Source of the DNA: Neospora caninum Liverpool
Taxonomy: Eukaryota > Apicomplexa > Conoidasida > Eucoccidiorida > Sarcocystidae
DNA: 64,000 bases
Assembly (NCBI RefSeq): GCF_000208865.1
Contig: NC_018393.1
Span: 1,550,001 to 1,614,000 of the forward strand
Reading direction: 5' to 3'
Positions 34,901-45,867 of the stretch are shown here, one piece after another. Each line of letters begins with the position of its first letter. Position 1 is the stretch's first letter. The position numbers and the translations under genes were made by a program. The notes below the pieces were generated by a model that had not been told where the DNA came from, did no database searches, and saw only the letters and a program-made list of their open reading frames with translations.

Positions 34901-37900
34901 GATGATCTTCAACGACTGGAAGCCGAACAAAGAGAAACGGAGACAGGGAAAGTAAGACAAGTCAGAACGCACCACCCTAAGGTGACAGACTTAGAACTCC
35001 ATGTAGACATCGATATAGATATGTGTGTGTATTTATGCGGTATTCCTCTGGATATATATATATATATATATGTATTGGTACACATGCACAAATGTGCATC
35101 CATATATACATATATGTATGCCTGCATTACATGGAATTTGCGTGCATGTGTGTAGATAGGAACAGAGGTGGAAGGGAAGGTATTTTGACGGACAGAAACT
35201 GTGGAGTTTGCGTTTGTCTCAGAAGAAAATCGCGAATTTGCGGGTCTGCGAGGAGCTGTTGCTTTGGACCTTCAACCGGCGAGGTGTTCTCCGGTGGTCC
35301 AACTTGAAGCATTTCAAGGTCAGTTGGCGAAGAGAGGAATGGTCTGCTCTGCTCGTCTCCGCGCTTCGCTGTGCGCGGTGTCTCTCCACCGCCCCCTCGT
35401 TTGTGCCTCTCTGCGCGGCCTGGCTCGTGGCGCGCTTCTGCAACTTTGCAGAACCTTTCGCCCCTCTCTCGCCCATCTCTCGCTTCTCTCTTGCCCCTCT
35501 CTCGCTTCTCTCTCGCCCCTCTGTCGCTTCTCTCTCGCTTCTCTCTCGCCCCTCTCTCGCTTCTCTCTCACCCCTCTCTCGCTTCTCTCTCGCCCCTCTC
35601 TCGCTTCTCTCTCGCCCCTCTCTCGCTTCTCTCTCGCCCCTCTCTCGCTTCTCTCTCGCCCCTCTCTCGCTTCTCTCTCGCCCCTCTCTCGCTTCTCTCT
35701 CGCCCCTCTCTCGCTTCTCTCTCGCCCCTCTCTCGCTTCTCTCTCGCTTCTCTCTCGCCCATCTCTCGCTTCTCTCTCGCCCATCTCTCGCTTCTCTCTC
35801 GCCCATTTCTCGCTTCTCTCTCGCCCCTCTCTCGCTTCTCTCTCGCCCCTCTCTCGCCCATCTCTCGCTTCTCTCTCGCCCATCTCTCGCTTCTCTCTCG
35901 CTTCTCTCTCGCCCATCTCTCGCTTCTCTCTCGCCCCTCTCTCGCCCATCTCTCGCTTCTCTCTCGCCCCTCTCTCGCTTCTCTCTTGCCCCTCTCTCGG
36001 TCTCTCTCTTCTTCGCACAACTCGATGGCGCCCTCGTTTTCCGCGTCTCTCGCCAACCCCATATGCGGACTGCGCTCCGCCTCCGCGCGCTTTCCCAGAG
36101 TTTCGCGCACCGGCCGGTTCACTCGGCAACAGACGCAAATGCGGTGGCGGGAAACAGAAGAGAAGAGAGGAAGTTTTCTGATTCTAGTCTGGACTGTCGC
36201 CCGCGGCCGTGCTGCCGTCCGCCTCGCGTCCTCTGGAGAAGGCGAAATGGACTCTGGAGGAAGGTGGTGCTCGACCCCCCCAAAGTGTTTGGTTTTCTCT
36301 TGGCTCAGCTGGAACGGTCTCCTGCGTCTTCTGCGTGCAGCCCGGGGAAACAGTGTCCCCGCACATGTACAGAATGAAGGATGACATCGCCTTCAGCGTC
36401 GACCTTCACCAGCTAGTAGACGGTAAGCGTTTGGCGAGGGAGCGCCGCGTCCAGAGTTTGGTTCGGTGGCAAGTTTGCGGTTCTGCCTCTCTACATTTGC
36501 CCCTCTACATCGCCTGGCACCCCTGCCGAGGGGTTTATCTACACCACGGCGAGAGCTGTGGACGGCTCTGCATCCATCTGCCTACAACTAGAGCGCACCC
36601 TACATAACCCTCGGTAGATATTTATATATTTCTCAACATTTAGGCATGCAAACCTGCTGAGTCTCCTTTGGAGTAAAAACGTTATCCGCATACGCTCTGT
36701 AGAATGTGGTTGTGTTTACTCTGCGCGGTACCTATGTACTGCAGCGTCCGTTCTGCGGGTTTTCGTTTATCGTTTTCCCGCATTCTTGCGCTGTTCGGTG
36801 CGTGGATGCCGGGGATCCCGCAGGCGTTGAACCAGCGCTTTCGAATATCGGTCGCGATGCGTGCAGGTATGTGGCAGCCGTTCTATGCCACTGACGTTCA
36901 AGTCGAGTTCGTGATGCTCGAGCCGTTTCTTCGCTTTTTTCTTGAGCCCCCTGCGTCGCGGCAATCTCCGACCTTCTCTCGCGTCTTCCAAGTACGAAAC
37001 ACGGGTTCACTTTCTCGTCTTCTCTCTCGGCGGCCGCTTACTCTTTTTTGTCGTTTTTCTGTTCGTTTCCCCTCAGAACGGTTCATTCCCCTCCTCTTCC
37101 TTCTTCTGTTCTCCCTCCTTTGTTCTTGTTCTCTCTCTGGTTCCATCTTGTGGTCTCCTTCATGTGCCCCGTCGTGTCCTCCGTCTTGTTCTCCCTCTTG
37201 CTCGCCTGTTCGCCGTCGTGTGCGTCCTCCTGTTCTCTCCCTGTTCTGCCTTCTGTTCTAAAGCCTGCCTCTTTTGCACCGACTCTTCGCCTGGCGCGTT
37301 GTCCGCATCCTGCGCTTCTGGCTACCGAGCGGTCGCCTGTCTCTTTTAGTCTTCTCTGTGTGCGATTCGCCCTCCAGGCCTGGGCGTTGCTTTTTCCGGT
37401 CTTTTTCTTGCAGGCTCCAGATCGCTATGGCGTTTTCAAGTTTGTTCTGCACTACAATCGTATCGGCTTCTCCCTTCTCCATGTTGGTAGGTTCCTCCTC
37501 TCTACCTCTGTGCAGACGTCCACACACGTGTGTAAGTGAATGACGCGTTTCCCGCTTTTCTGTGGCAGCGCGTGTTTGCGTGTGACATCCCCGTGATATC
37601 CAGTGGGGAAACGCCGATGTCGACGCCTGCATTCGCCTCGCTGGGGACGAACCCGATTTGCTGTCACCCTCCACTGCATTCTCTCGCTGTGTCTCTTCGA
37701 AACGCGTCGCTTTGTGTCGCGTTTGCCTGTCCCTCTTTATCTGCCGATCGCACTGCGGCCTTCTCTGTGAACCTGCGAGACGTATCGGAGCGGGCTCCCG
37801 TCAGCCTCACAGCGGCACCTGCGCGCCTGTCGGTGTGTCGCCATCAGTCGATGGAGACGCGACGCGATTTTGTGTTTACCAGTTCGTGCGGGGGCGGTTG

Positions 37901-38666
37901 GAGCGATTTTGATTTCGTAAGAGTCACATGCAGATGCAAATCGTCTCTGTAGTATTGGGGATGGGAGTGGCGTGCGATAGAGTTGGACACACTGCGTCGT
38001 GCGCTTGCTTTGGTTTAATCAGAATCCATGGCGCCTCTGAGAAATTTCAAGCACAACGATTTCCCTCGCTTCCTGCCGTGTGCACTGCCGTACTACGCGT
38101 GCGCTCTCTTGACACTGCTTGGTGAGTCTGCTCTGGAAAGCGGCCGAACAGAAGAAAGAGAGCGAACGGCAAAAAGGAGCAAGAAACGACTTCTGACGTG
38201 GCCTTTGGCAGCTTTTTCCGTCGGCTTCGCCCGTCGCCGCTACACCCATATCTGCGAATGCAGAAGCATATGTATATATAGATGTGTATCTAAATAGCAG
38301 TAAGTCTGAATCGCGATAGAGCACATACATGCAAGCAGAAACGGTGGCGAAGTGGGACACAGTAGGAAATCCAATGGAGAGCGATGCCTTTTGCGGTCGT
38401 GCCGTGTCGTCTCCACCTTTCCGTCTTCTCTCTTGTTTCCTTCCCTCGCCGTTCTCGCTTCCGTTTCGTCTCCGTCTGCCACCATTCCCTTCCTTCGGTG
38501 TGAGGCACGGCTTCTGCGCCCCTCAGGTCTGGTCGTCTTTGTCGTTCTCTTCCTCCTGCATCGAGAGAAGTTTTCCTTCTCCCCTGCACTCCCCCCCGTC
38601 TCCGAGACGGAAGGCTCCGAGAACACCCAAATGACACCACTCGATAGAAAACACAAGGCTGCGTAG
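31981..38666 (+). CDS. DDOST: Oligosaccharyltransferase 48-kDa subunit (OST48/WBP1)
   Basis: Non-catalytic subunit of the ER complex that transfers glycans to Asn. Ten exons, all in phase: 31981-32434, 32922-33047, 33977-34378, 34605-34951, 35223-35318, 36341-36422, 36867-36991, 37414-37486, 38023-38121, 38527-38666 (647 residues; human about 456). Matches to the family, in order: KKLLVLHDDPNATKKFQSLF (opening beta-strand region), AALVSSGEFCSDD (human ARVIFSGSLDFFSD), ANLRVCEELLLWTFNRRGVL (human LSRWVFKEEGVLR), PGETVSPHMYRMKDDI, VQVEFVMLEPFLR, DRYGVFKFVLHYNRIGF and PRFLPCALPYYACALL. A C-terminal transmembrane helix (about 592-612) and a short cytosolic tail follow. The N terminus has about 120 extra residues with a recessed hydrophobic stretch (CVRLLVLGAVLCFLPF), probably an internal signal sequence. 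The start is the ATG in ACCATGG. Introns 2 and 5 hold a hairpin and an 11-bp repeat array. Confidence 0.93.
33138..33161. repeat. (TA)n microsatellite in OST48 intron 2
   Basis: TA dinucleotide run about 90 bases after exon 2 of the OST48 gene. Confidence 0.85.
33759..33813. repeat. Perfect 20-bp inverted repeat in OST48 intron 2
   Basis: Arms 33759-33778 (CCAAGAAAGAGAAGAACCAC) and 33794-33813 are exact reverse complements, separated by a 15-base loop rich in G. The transcript could form a stable hairpin about 165 bases upstream of the exon 3 acceptor. Confidence 0.9.
35052..35071. repeat. (TA)n microsatellite in OST48 intron 4
   Basis: TA dinucleotide run in the intron before exon 5, followed by TATG/CATATA-rich sequence to about 35,125. 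Confidence 0.85.
35459..36000 (+). repeat. 11-bp polypyrimidine tandem array in OST48 intron 5
   Basis: About 50 consecutive 11-mers of three main kinds: CGCTTCTCTCT, CGCCCCTCTCT and CGCCCATCTCT, mostly alternating so that a 22-bp higher period is also visible. The array fills over half of intron 5 (35319-36340) and is pyrimidine-only apart from one G per unit and occasional A. Lack of stop codons makes several frames appear open on both strands; those frames are artefacts. Confidence 0.95.
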
Positions 38667-40024
38667 GCAAAAGAGCGAGACGCATGCGGGGATGAGAGGC
38701 GCTCGCGCGTTTACCTCGGGGAAAATCAGACGCAGGACAGACTCTACGGGCCGGAAGCCACCCGGGGGGGCGTCCCCTCTCGTTTCGTGCAACGATTGTC
38801 TCTCACGTGATAAAAACGGGCCGTGGTCCGTCTTTTCACTCCGAACTCTCGCGTCCCCGACAGGGGTGACAGTCCTGTAATCTTCTCAAGCGTCCGACAG
38901 AATCGCGAGCTACGAAACCGAAAGGAAGGACAACGGAACCCCATCCGCCCAGCGCTTCGTAGGGTGCTCGTGCCGGAGTCTGAACCGTAGAAACGCCTCC
39001 ACCCCTGGTGCATGCGGACCGTCTTAATACAGCTAGAGAACCGACGCATGTGCCCCACCGATTGTGCGTCTCCTCCCCCTTGAGGGTTTGTGGGGACAGC
39101 GACTGCAGATAGACGCTTCACTAGGCCTCTGCTCTGTTTCAGTCAGGAGAGAGGGAAGAAGAGAAAAGAGAGAGAAGAGAAGAAAAGAGAGAAGAGAGAA
39201 GAGAAGCAGAAAAGAGAGACGGCAACGGGACGTGGAAGGAAGCGACACAGACCACTGTCACTGTGAGCACGCCTCCCCGCGGGACTCATACGGCGGAGCC
39301 TCGATGTGACAAGAAAAGTTGAGAATCTGGATTAAACCGGTTAATAAGGCCCGTTGCGAACGATTCTTTCACGCCATCCCGGACATCGCCTTGCCTCTTG
39401 TTTGTGTGGATACAATTCTTAGACCACACAGTTCCCACATCTCCCTCCTGTTTCACCGCTTGACTCTACCTTGTGATCCGACACAACACCCCACTCTCGC
39501 GAAACTGCAACTGAAGAAATGGTCTCCCCCGCGTTCGTCGAGGCGAGAACGGGACGCCTCCCTGCGACTAAACCTCCGTCGTCGCCAACCCGACGCCGCT
39601 TCGTCTCGGCGCCTGCCTACCAGGTTACACAATGCCTTTGCTCAATGGGCTGCATCCATCAACCGAATCTCCCTCCACCGTTCTCTTCCCAACGCGCACA
39701 CGCGCTCTCGTGTAACTCTCTGTCTCTGCCTCCTCGCGCGCCTGTCTGTCAAACCGCTTTGTCATCTCCCACACTCCGTTCTTCACCTGTTACGCTTCGT
39801 TCTTGCTCCTCTCACTCCTCTTTTTTCTGAAATTCCCCTTTTCGTCTGATGCGTGTCGTTCTCTCGCCCGCTGGTTTTGCGTTGCTGCGGGGTTTTGGGC
39901 TGTCTCTCCTGTTCGCCGACTTCTGATTTCCCATCCCTTATTACTCGCGGCTTAGTGTCTGAGATTCGCGCTTAAATACCCAGCGTGAGCGCCCAGCTCG
40001 CTTGGCTCTCGCTCGCAAGCAGCT
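38667..40024. other. Convergent intergenic region
   Basis: Lies between the 3' ends of the OST48 gene (+) and the minus-strand gene ending at 40025. Holds a purine-rich stretch at 39141-39222 (GAGAAGAGAAAAGA-type) and a pyrimidine-rich stretch around 39,700-39,900. No gene supported. Confidence 0.6.
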
Positions 40025-41532
40025 TCACCGTTCTCTGCATTCTCGGGCGTCTCGCGGGTCCTCGCTCTGCGCCACGCACGCCTCGACTGGACATGTGGAG
40101 AGGCGCAGCGCGCCAGGCGTCGAGGGAAAAAGAAGAGCTAGGAGGCTCTCGAACGGAGACAGCCGGCGCGGAGAGACACCCGGCTCTTGCGCCGCTTCCA
40201 CGGTGTCTCCGCCGCTCTCGTTTTCGCGCCTCTTCTTCAGAAACTGGTCAACAATGCGGGCGAAAGAGTCGGCCTGCAGCCGCACGTGCGGGCGCACCCG
40301 CGCGAGCACTCGGACGCCTTCTGCTCGACTCCCCGTTCCTCCGTCCACGCCGTTCTCCGCAGACAAGACGATGCCGGCGACCGCACACCTGCACAGAAGG
40401 GAATGCTCGTCGCTAGCGCCATGGCGGGCTTCCGCGGGGGACAGCAGAGACGCGAAGAAGGCAACACAAAAACGAAGACGAGAGACTGTCTCCGACTCGC
40501 GAGAGGCGACAGACAGGGGGAGAGAAAGCGAGAGAGAGAAAGAGAGAAGGAGTGGGGAGAGAAAGCGAGAGAGAGAAAGAGAGAAGGAGTGGGGAGAGAA
40601 AGCGAGAGAGAGAAAGAGAGAAGGAGTGGGGAGAGAAAGCGAGAGAGAGAAAGAGAGAAGGAGTGGGGAGAGAAAGCGAGAGAGAGAAAGAGAGAAGGAG
40701 TGGGGAGAGAAAGCGAGAGAGAGAAAAAGAGAAGGAGTAGGGGGGAGAAGAAGAGCGAGAGAAAGAGAGAAGGAGTGAGGGAGAGAAAAAGAGAGAGAGA
40801 TGGAGAGGAGAATAATTCAACACAGACGCAGCCACGACTGCTTTGTCCTCGATCAGAGAGGCACCGCAGTCCGGCGGAGGGAGAAAGCAAGAGCGGGCGA
40901 GGTGCCGCAGTCATCAGAAATGAAAAACGAGAGAGAAGAGGCAGCAGGCACACGACACTGGAGAGAAAAAACAGACATCCAGGCAGAAAAAGAAGCGGAA
41001 AAGGAAGCGAGGGTGAGGGGCAAAGAGGCGGAAATCAAAAGTGCAGGAACAGAACAGGGGAAAGAGCGGAGCAGGAAGAAGAACAGCGGGGGCGGGGGGG
41101 GCGGGGTGTAGAGTCGGAAAGGCTTCCACAGGAGACGCAGTTTGCTCTCCCACAGCTGGTTACCTGACGAGGTTACGAGGCCGAAGCGCGTGCTCGCGGA
41201 GGGTCTCTGCGTCGACCGTAGAAGCCAAAACAATTCCATCTGAGCACGGCGCCGCACAAGGGAACGGTTCGCCACACACATGCAGAGGCGTTCGTCAGTC
41301 GCCCGAACACAGCGCTGAGAAGCGCCGGAGCACTGGATTCCGTACACCAATAATTGCGAGGAAGCATACGCATGCACAGACACATATGCAGAAACCAAAG
41401 ACATAAATACTAGCCCCATGAAGAGCACGTACCTGATTTTGCCCGCGGGTCGAACAGGTTCTTGGGACGCCTGTCGGCGGCGTGAAGTCCATAATCCCAA
41501 ACCTCCCAGCATGCACATCGATAACACCCCAT
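40025..41532 (-). CDS. Unrecognised 179-residue protein
   Basis: Three exons on the minus strand: 41532-41433, 41239-41164 and 40388-40025, with strong splice sites (donor AG/GTACGT, acceptor CCCTTCTGTGCAG) and matching phases. Start is the ATG at 41532 (MGCYRCACWEVWDYGLHAAD), preceded in frame by a TAG. The protein continues RPKNLFDPRAKSDGIVLAST, LREHALRPRNLVRCAVAGIV, then LQADSFARIVDQFLKKRREN and a Ser/Pro-containing tail. Third codon positions are strongly G/C in exon 3, as expected for this genome. No family came to mind; it looks globular, without signal peptide or membrane segment. The start is only 110 bases beyond the stop of the snurportin-like gene on the same strand, so it might instead be a 3' continuation of that gene. 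Intron 2 contains a 37-bp repeat array. Confidence 0.5.
40515..40745 (-). repeat. 37-bp tandem array in an intron
   Basis: Six near-identical units of 37 bases; the marker AGCG recurs at exact 37-base steps from 40527 to 40712. Units are purine-rich on the plus strand, hence pyrimidine-rich on the strand of the gene whose intron (40389-41163) contains it. Degenerate GA-rich sequence continues to about 41,090. The apparent plus-strand frame of repeated REREKE-like residues is not a gene. Confidence 0.93.
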
Positions 41533-41641
41533 ACACCTCCACACTGTTCTCTAGGAACGCCCGAACCTGCACATTGCGAGGTGTGCAGGTACTTATCTAT
41601 ACACAAAATCGTTGGGACGCATGAGGCCAAAACGTACGACC

Positions 41642-44600
41642 CTATAGCGGCGTAGCAAAGTCGCGCGATTGATCGGGACCTAGGGAGACGCTTGACAGGA
41701 AATACAGCTGCCTCTCTCTGTTTTCCCTCTGCGTTCCTCTTTGAAAAACGTTGTTCGGCGGAGTTTCTGTGGCGCAGCCAAGCGCGTCCAATCTCGGGCA
41801 CGACATGCAGACGCAGGGTCTCCCTGCTCACCTTCTGTCACGAGTGTCCCCTCCGTTGTCAGACGGAGACAGACTATTTGGGCTTCGCCCCGCGAGTTCC
41901 GCATCGCCCTGGGGCCGAGACTTTCGTCGACATGGAAGCGGCTGCATGCAGAAGACCAAACGCTGCCAGGGACTCCATGCGAAGGAAGGAACGGCGCCAG
42001 ATGAACGCCACTGCATGCGCTGGGGATCTCGAGATCGCCACGCATTATTTTCGAAAAAGTGCAGTGAGTGAAAAATCAAGCGAAAAAACGGCTACCCAGT
42101 GCGGTCGGTGAGTGGGAAAGTTCAGAAAGAGAAGACAGAAAATCTCTGGATACACACGAACGGAAAAACGAGCAGTGCACGAGTCGCCACCCTCGCTTCC
42201 CAGGGATTGGCGTTTCCGGCAAACGCAGGCACACAAGCGGGAGGAGGCTACCTCAAGCATGGCTACTGAGAGAGGGAAAACAAAGACGGAAGTGAGGTAA
42301 CTGGTAACCTACACACGTGCTCTCTCTAGATATGCACATATGCCTATGAGCAAAGTACTGAAGCACATGCAGGCAAACAACGATATACACATATACGCAT
42401 ACGCAGAAAAGTCTAGTTGATGGACAATCGTGGTGTACATCCGTGCCCTGTGTACACCGTGATGGGAGCATGGATCGAGGATTTGACCTACGAGAGATGA
42501 GCGTCTCGCCAAGAGAGACAGAAGTCGCTTAGGGCCTCCACGTACGGCGCCTCGCGATGAAGGAAAACCAACGAGTCAGATGGCCAAGGCTGGAGTTGAC
42601 TGAGAACACGTCGCAACACAGACCAGGCAAACGCACACCCTTGAATTGTCCGACCGTTTACGTGTATAGACACACAGGGACATACGCACATCCATATATA
42701 TATATATATATATATATTTGTATATATGTATACAGGTATTCAGAGATAGACAGACATTCAAATCATTACATACATATGTATGCATATGCGTCTATCTATC
42801 TATCTATCAATCTATCTGTCTATCTATCTATATGCATGTATGCATGAAACTATCTAGGGAGAGACAGTGGAGCTGCAACGGCTTTGGACATGCGCGGTTT
42901 GCACAATTCACACTTTTCTGGCGCCAGCTTGTTCCCGAGTCTGCCGGCATCTCACCCAGCGTTGTTGGGAGCCGCCTAGATTTCCTTGTTTCTCCATTCA
43001 CGTGTACCCAGCCTCTCGAGAAGACTATCCCGCTTCATACGGACACATACACAAGCTTGCATGCGCACACGGGAATTCGAGACGGCGGGACCAGCACGCT
43101 GTGACGGGGCCCTACCTGCGGTAAAGGTGCTCCAGGGTGGCGGCGGAGCAATCTTGAAGAGGCAGCAACTGGAGAGGACACCGCGAGGCGCCTACATCCA
43201 TTTCCTCGAACCTGGCCGAGCCGACGAGAGATGCAGCAGCACACCAGAGCGCAGGAAAAACAAATGAAAAAGGAACGACCTCGGAGGGTCTCGGACCCAG
43301 CCTTCACCGACTCACGAGGCGTGTGCCATCTCAGCCGTATTCGTCTCGCCTGTCTCCCCACGTGGGTTGCTCTTCGCAGCAGCGCGTTCCGTGTCTCGTT
43401 CTCTGTCTCTCTGATTTTCTCCCGCTCGTTCTCGCAGGCAATGTTTCTTGGTTTTGCGCTTTTTCTGCAATCGAGGTCTGGCTGCGCGGAGCCGACCTTC
43501 CCTCGGCTCTCTCGTTTATATCCCACAGCCTCCGGTCCCACAAAGGCCGAAACGACCTCTTAGGGCATCCGACGATTCTTTTTTTTCGCGTCTCTCACTC
43601 CTCGCTTTTTGTCCTCTCTCGTCCCTGCCCCGTTGTCCTTTATCTGCGCCTTTCGGCGCATCTCTCCAACCTCCCTCGTTCTTGCCTTTTCCGAGTGCTG
43701 TGCCCTCCCCGCGTCTCCGTTTTCGTGCGTTTCCCCTTGGCAAGCGTTGCGTCCCTCCCTGTCCCTCTCTCTCTCGCGAACCTGCTTCGCAGCAGAAACT
43801 GCCTGCAAGTTGTCTCTGCGTTCCCGAGCATGCAGTCGTTCCACCAGAGCACATCGGTGACGAAGATGAGCGAGAAACAGCAACAAGAGCACCTGCTTGC
43901 CTCGCCTCTGTTTCGCGCCTCGCGTTCGCGCTCCAGGAAGATCTCCCGGACCTTCCGCTCCTGCACGCTCTCGCCTTCGCCCTCGGTTCTGAGACACCTC
44001 GGGCAGCCGTCGACTGTCTCCTTCGCACAACCCAAAGAGGCGGCAGGAGACTCGAGGCATTCGGCCCACCGTAAGTCGTGACTGTTTGTCCACACGCACT
44101 CGAGAGCCGTGAAGCCCCGCGCGCAACTCCCCCAGCCCGAGGTGTTCCAGCTGGAGAGACACCGGGGACACGCAGCCCACTTGGGTTGCGACTGCAGAGC
44201 ATTTCTTTCCCGCATGCACTGCTTCGCCCTTCTGGGTCTCCGTCTCCGCGCAACGTCCTTGCACGAAGCCTCCATCGCGACGTCTTCTTCTCTTCCGCCT
44301 TCGTCTGCAGAGTGCATTGCCGCCCCGTTCGGCTCTTCGGATCCTTCGCGCCCTGCAGAAGAAACTTCCTCTCGCCGTTCTCGCGCCTGCGGCGCGGCGT
44401 GCGCATGCCAGCTAGCCACGGCTTTCCGCTGTGCCTCCTCAAAGCGTTCGTGGAAAGGCTGAGGATTCAACAGACCGCGGACGATCCCGCGCTTGTCCAC
44501 GATCGCTCCCATTCCGTCGTGCATCACGAGGAGACACCGACGGCCCTCCGGACGCAAGTAAACGTACCAGTCCTCTGCAGAGACGAGCAACACACGCGCG

Positions 44601-45630
44601 ACAGCCCAATGCCGCCTCGGCGCCCCACAGGGACTGACCCAGCTGCAGAAACGAGCGCCCACATAGACGCGCGCCCCGACGCCGTCGTTTTCCAATGACG
44701 ATGTCAACATGCAGGGATGCACTTCATATATATATATATATATATGCAAGTGTACATGGTAGATACATGCACATTCAGATGCAAACGCATCTCCATATAT
44801 ATATATATATATATACGTTATATATATATGTTTATTTGGTGTTGTTTTTTGAACTGACCTGGTGCAGAGAATCCAGGGAGGAACGTTTGGTCGACGGCCT
44901 GAGATGACACGGTGTTTCCTGACGCGTGTGCGTTTTGCGGTTCCTGACCGACTTGTGCCTTTTCCCTGAAGAGTTCCGGAATGACGATCGGCTTCGGGAT
45001 GGCGAGCATGGAGGCAAAAGAGGAGACGGACCTCTGCTCGCGTTGTTTCTTGGGCCACTGACGTCGACTGTTGTGTGTCTTGGAATGCGCAGCGTCCCGA
45101 GGCTGCATGCGTGTGTCAGCCTCCCCGTACGCCTCGCCTACGAAGTCGGAACTCGAGCAGGGTGCCGAGGTTCCCAAAGACAGTCTGCTGTCTTCGTCCA
45201 TGGCGATCTCTTGGCCTGGCGCCTCCTCGCCGCAATGCAGGCTGGTCAATTGATTGCGTTCGCCGCGCTGCGAAGTGTGTCGACTTGCCTCTCCCTCAGC
45301 CGCGTTTCCCCCGCGCCTTTTCCCGCTTTTCTCTCCAAACTGCGAAGGCAGCCCGGCAGCTCGCCTAGCCTCGGCTTCTTTGTCTTGCACTTCCTCTTCT
45401 TCGTCCTCGTCTGGTGCATCGAAAATGGGGTTGGCGACCGCGTGAGGGACATGCAGCCTAGACAGCTCTCGCAGAGACTGCGCCCGGAGAGCCTCCAGCT
45501 TCTCGACGCGCCAGCAGCTGCGCTGAGCCCTCAGGAGGCCTTCTCGCCACTCCTGCTCCGTTCGCGGCCTCGAAAACAGAGGCGTCTTTTTTTTAAAGTC
45601 GGCGCGCCGAGCCTCGTAATCGACCGTCAT
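41642..45630 (-). CDS. Snurportin-1-like nuclear import adaptor
   Basis: Snurportin binds the trimethylguanosine cap of spliceosomal snRNPs and carries them to importin-beta. Six phase-consistent minus exons: 45630-44859, 44574-43782, 43211-43116, 42599-42492, 41941-41832 and 41766-41642, giving 667 residues (human 360). The N terminus has a basic, importin-beta-binding-like stretch (DYEARRADFKKKTPLF) and a helix rich in Arg/Leu. The cap-binding fold is seen as EDWYVYLRPEGRRCLLVMHD (human QEWIVVVCPVGKRALIV), FVTDVLWWND and CRQFLLRSRF (human YVLDVMCWRG, FRFYWMHSKL), PLQDCSAATLEHLYRS, and PWPSDSLVFLHREAPYV with a following FCLSW (human VDGLLFYHKQTHYS, VGWLRP). A charged insertion of about 200 residues splits the first two blocks. 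I start at 45630, close to the importin-binding region; an in-frame ATG at 45867 would add 79 Pro/Ser-rich residues. Confidence 0.78.
42694..42717. repeat. (TA)n microsatellite in a snurportin-like intron
   Basis: TA dinucleotide run in intron 3 of the snurportin-like gene, followed by TATG/CATATG-rich sequence. Confidence 0.85.
42793..42832. repeat. (TCTA)n microsatellite
   Basis: Imperfect TCTA tetranucleotide run with a few CAAT/TGTC interruptions in the same intron as the TA tract at 42694. Confidence 0.85.
44726..44830. repeat. Paired (TA)n tracts in snurportin-like intron 1
   Basis: Two TA dinucleotide runs (44726-44745 and 44794-44830) separated by about 50 bases, together taking up over a third of the 284-base intron. 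Confidence 0.85.
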
Positions 45631-45867
45631 CCTGTCGAAGAGGACGAAGCGAGGGCGGCAGCGAGGCCGCCTGCAAACACAGGGGAGAGGAAGAGACCGA
45701 GAAGACGCCGCAGAGGGGGGAGATGTCGTCGCGAGCGGCGGTGAGGCAGGCTCGAGTCGGAAGAAATCGAGGGCGCAGGCCAGAACCCTCGCCGGAGGCT
45801 GCGGGAAAGTTAAGGAGGAAGAGAACCCGCGGGCACACGACGGAAGGGGGAAAATCGCGACGCACAC

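Noticed and set aside
35219..36384. Several 180-390 codon frames on both strands through the 11-bp array
   Set aside because: The region is intron 5 of the OST48 gene; the repeat lacks stop codons in most frames, and the real exon 5 is only 96 bases.
39319..39849. Plus-strand frame of 176 codons between OST48 and the next gene
   Set aside because: Arg/Leu/Ser composition typical of pyrimidine-rich non-coding sequence, no motif, and no splice partner.
40187..41167. Plus-strand frame of 326 codons rich in REREKE-type repeats
   Set aside because: Created by the 37-bp purine-rich array antisense to an intron of the minus-strand gene.
45631..45867. N-terminal extension of the snurportin-like protein from an upstream ATG
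   Set aside because: 79 Pro/Ser/Arg-rich residues without family similarity; kept only as an alternative start.
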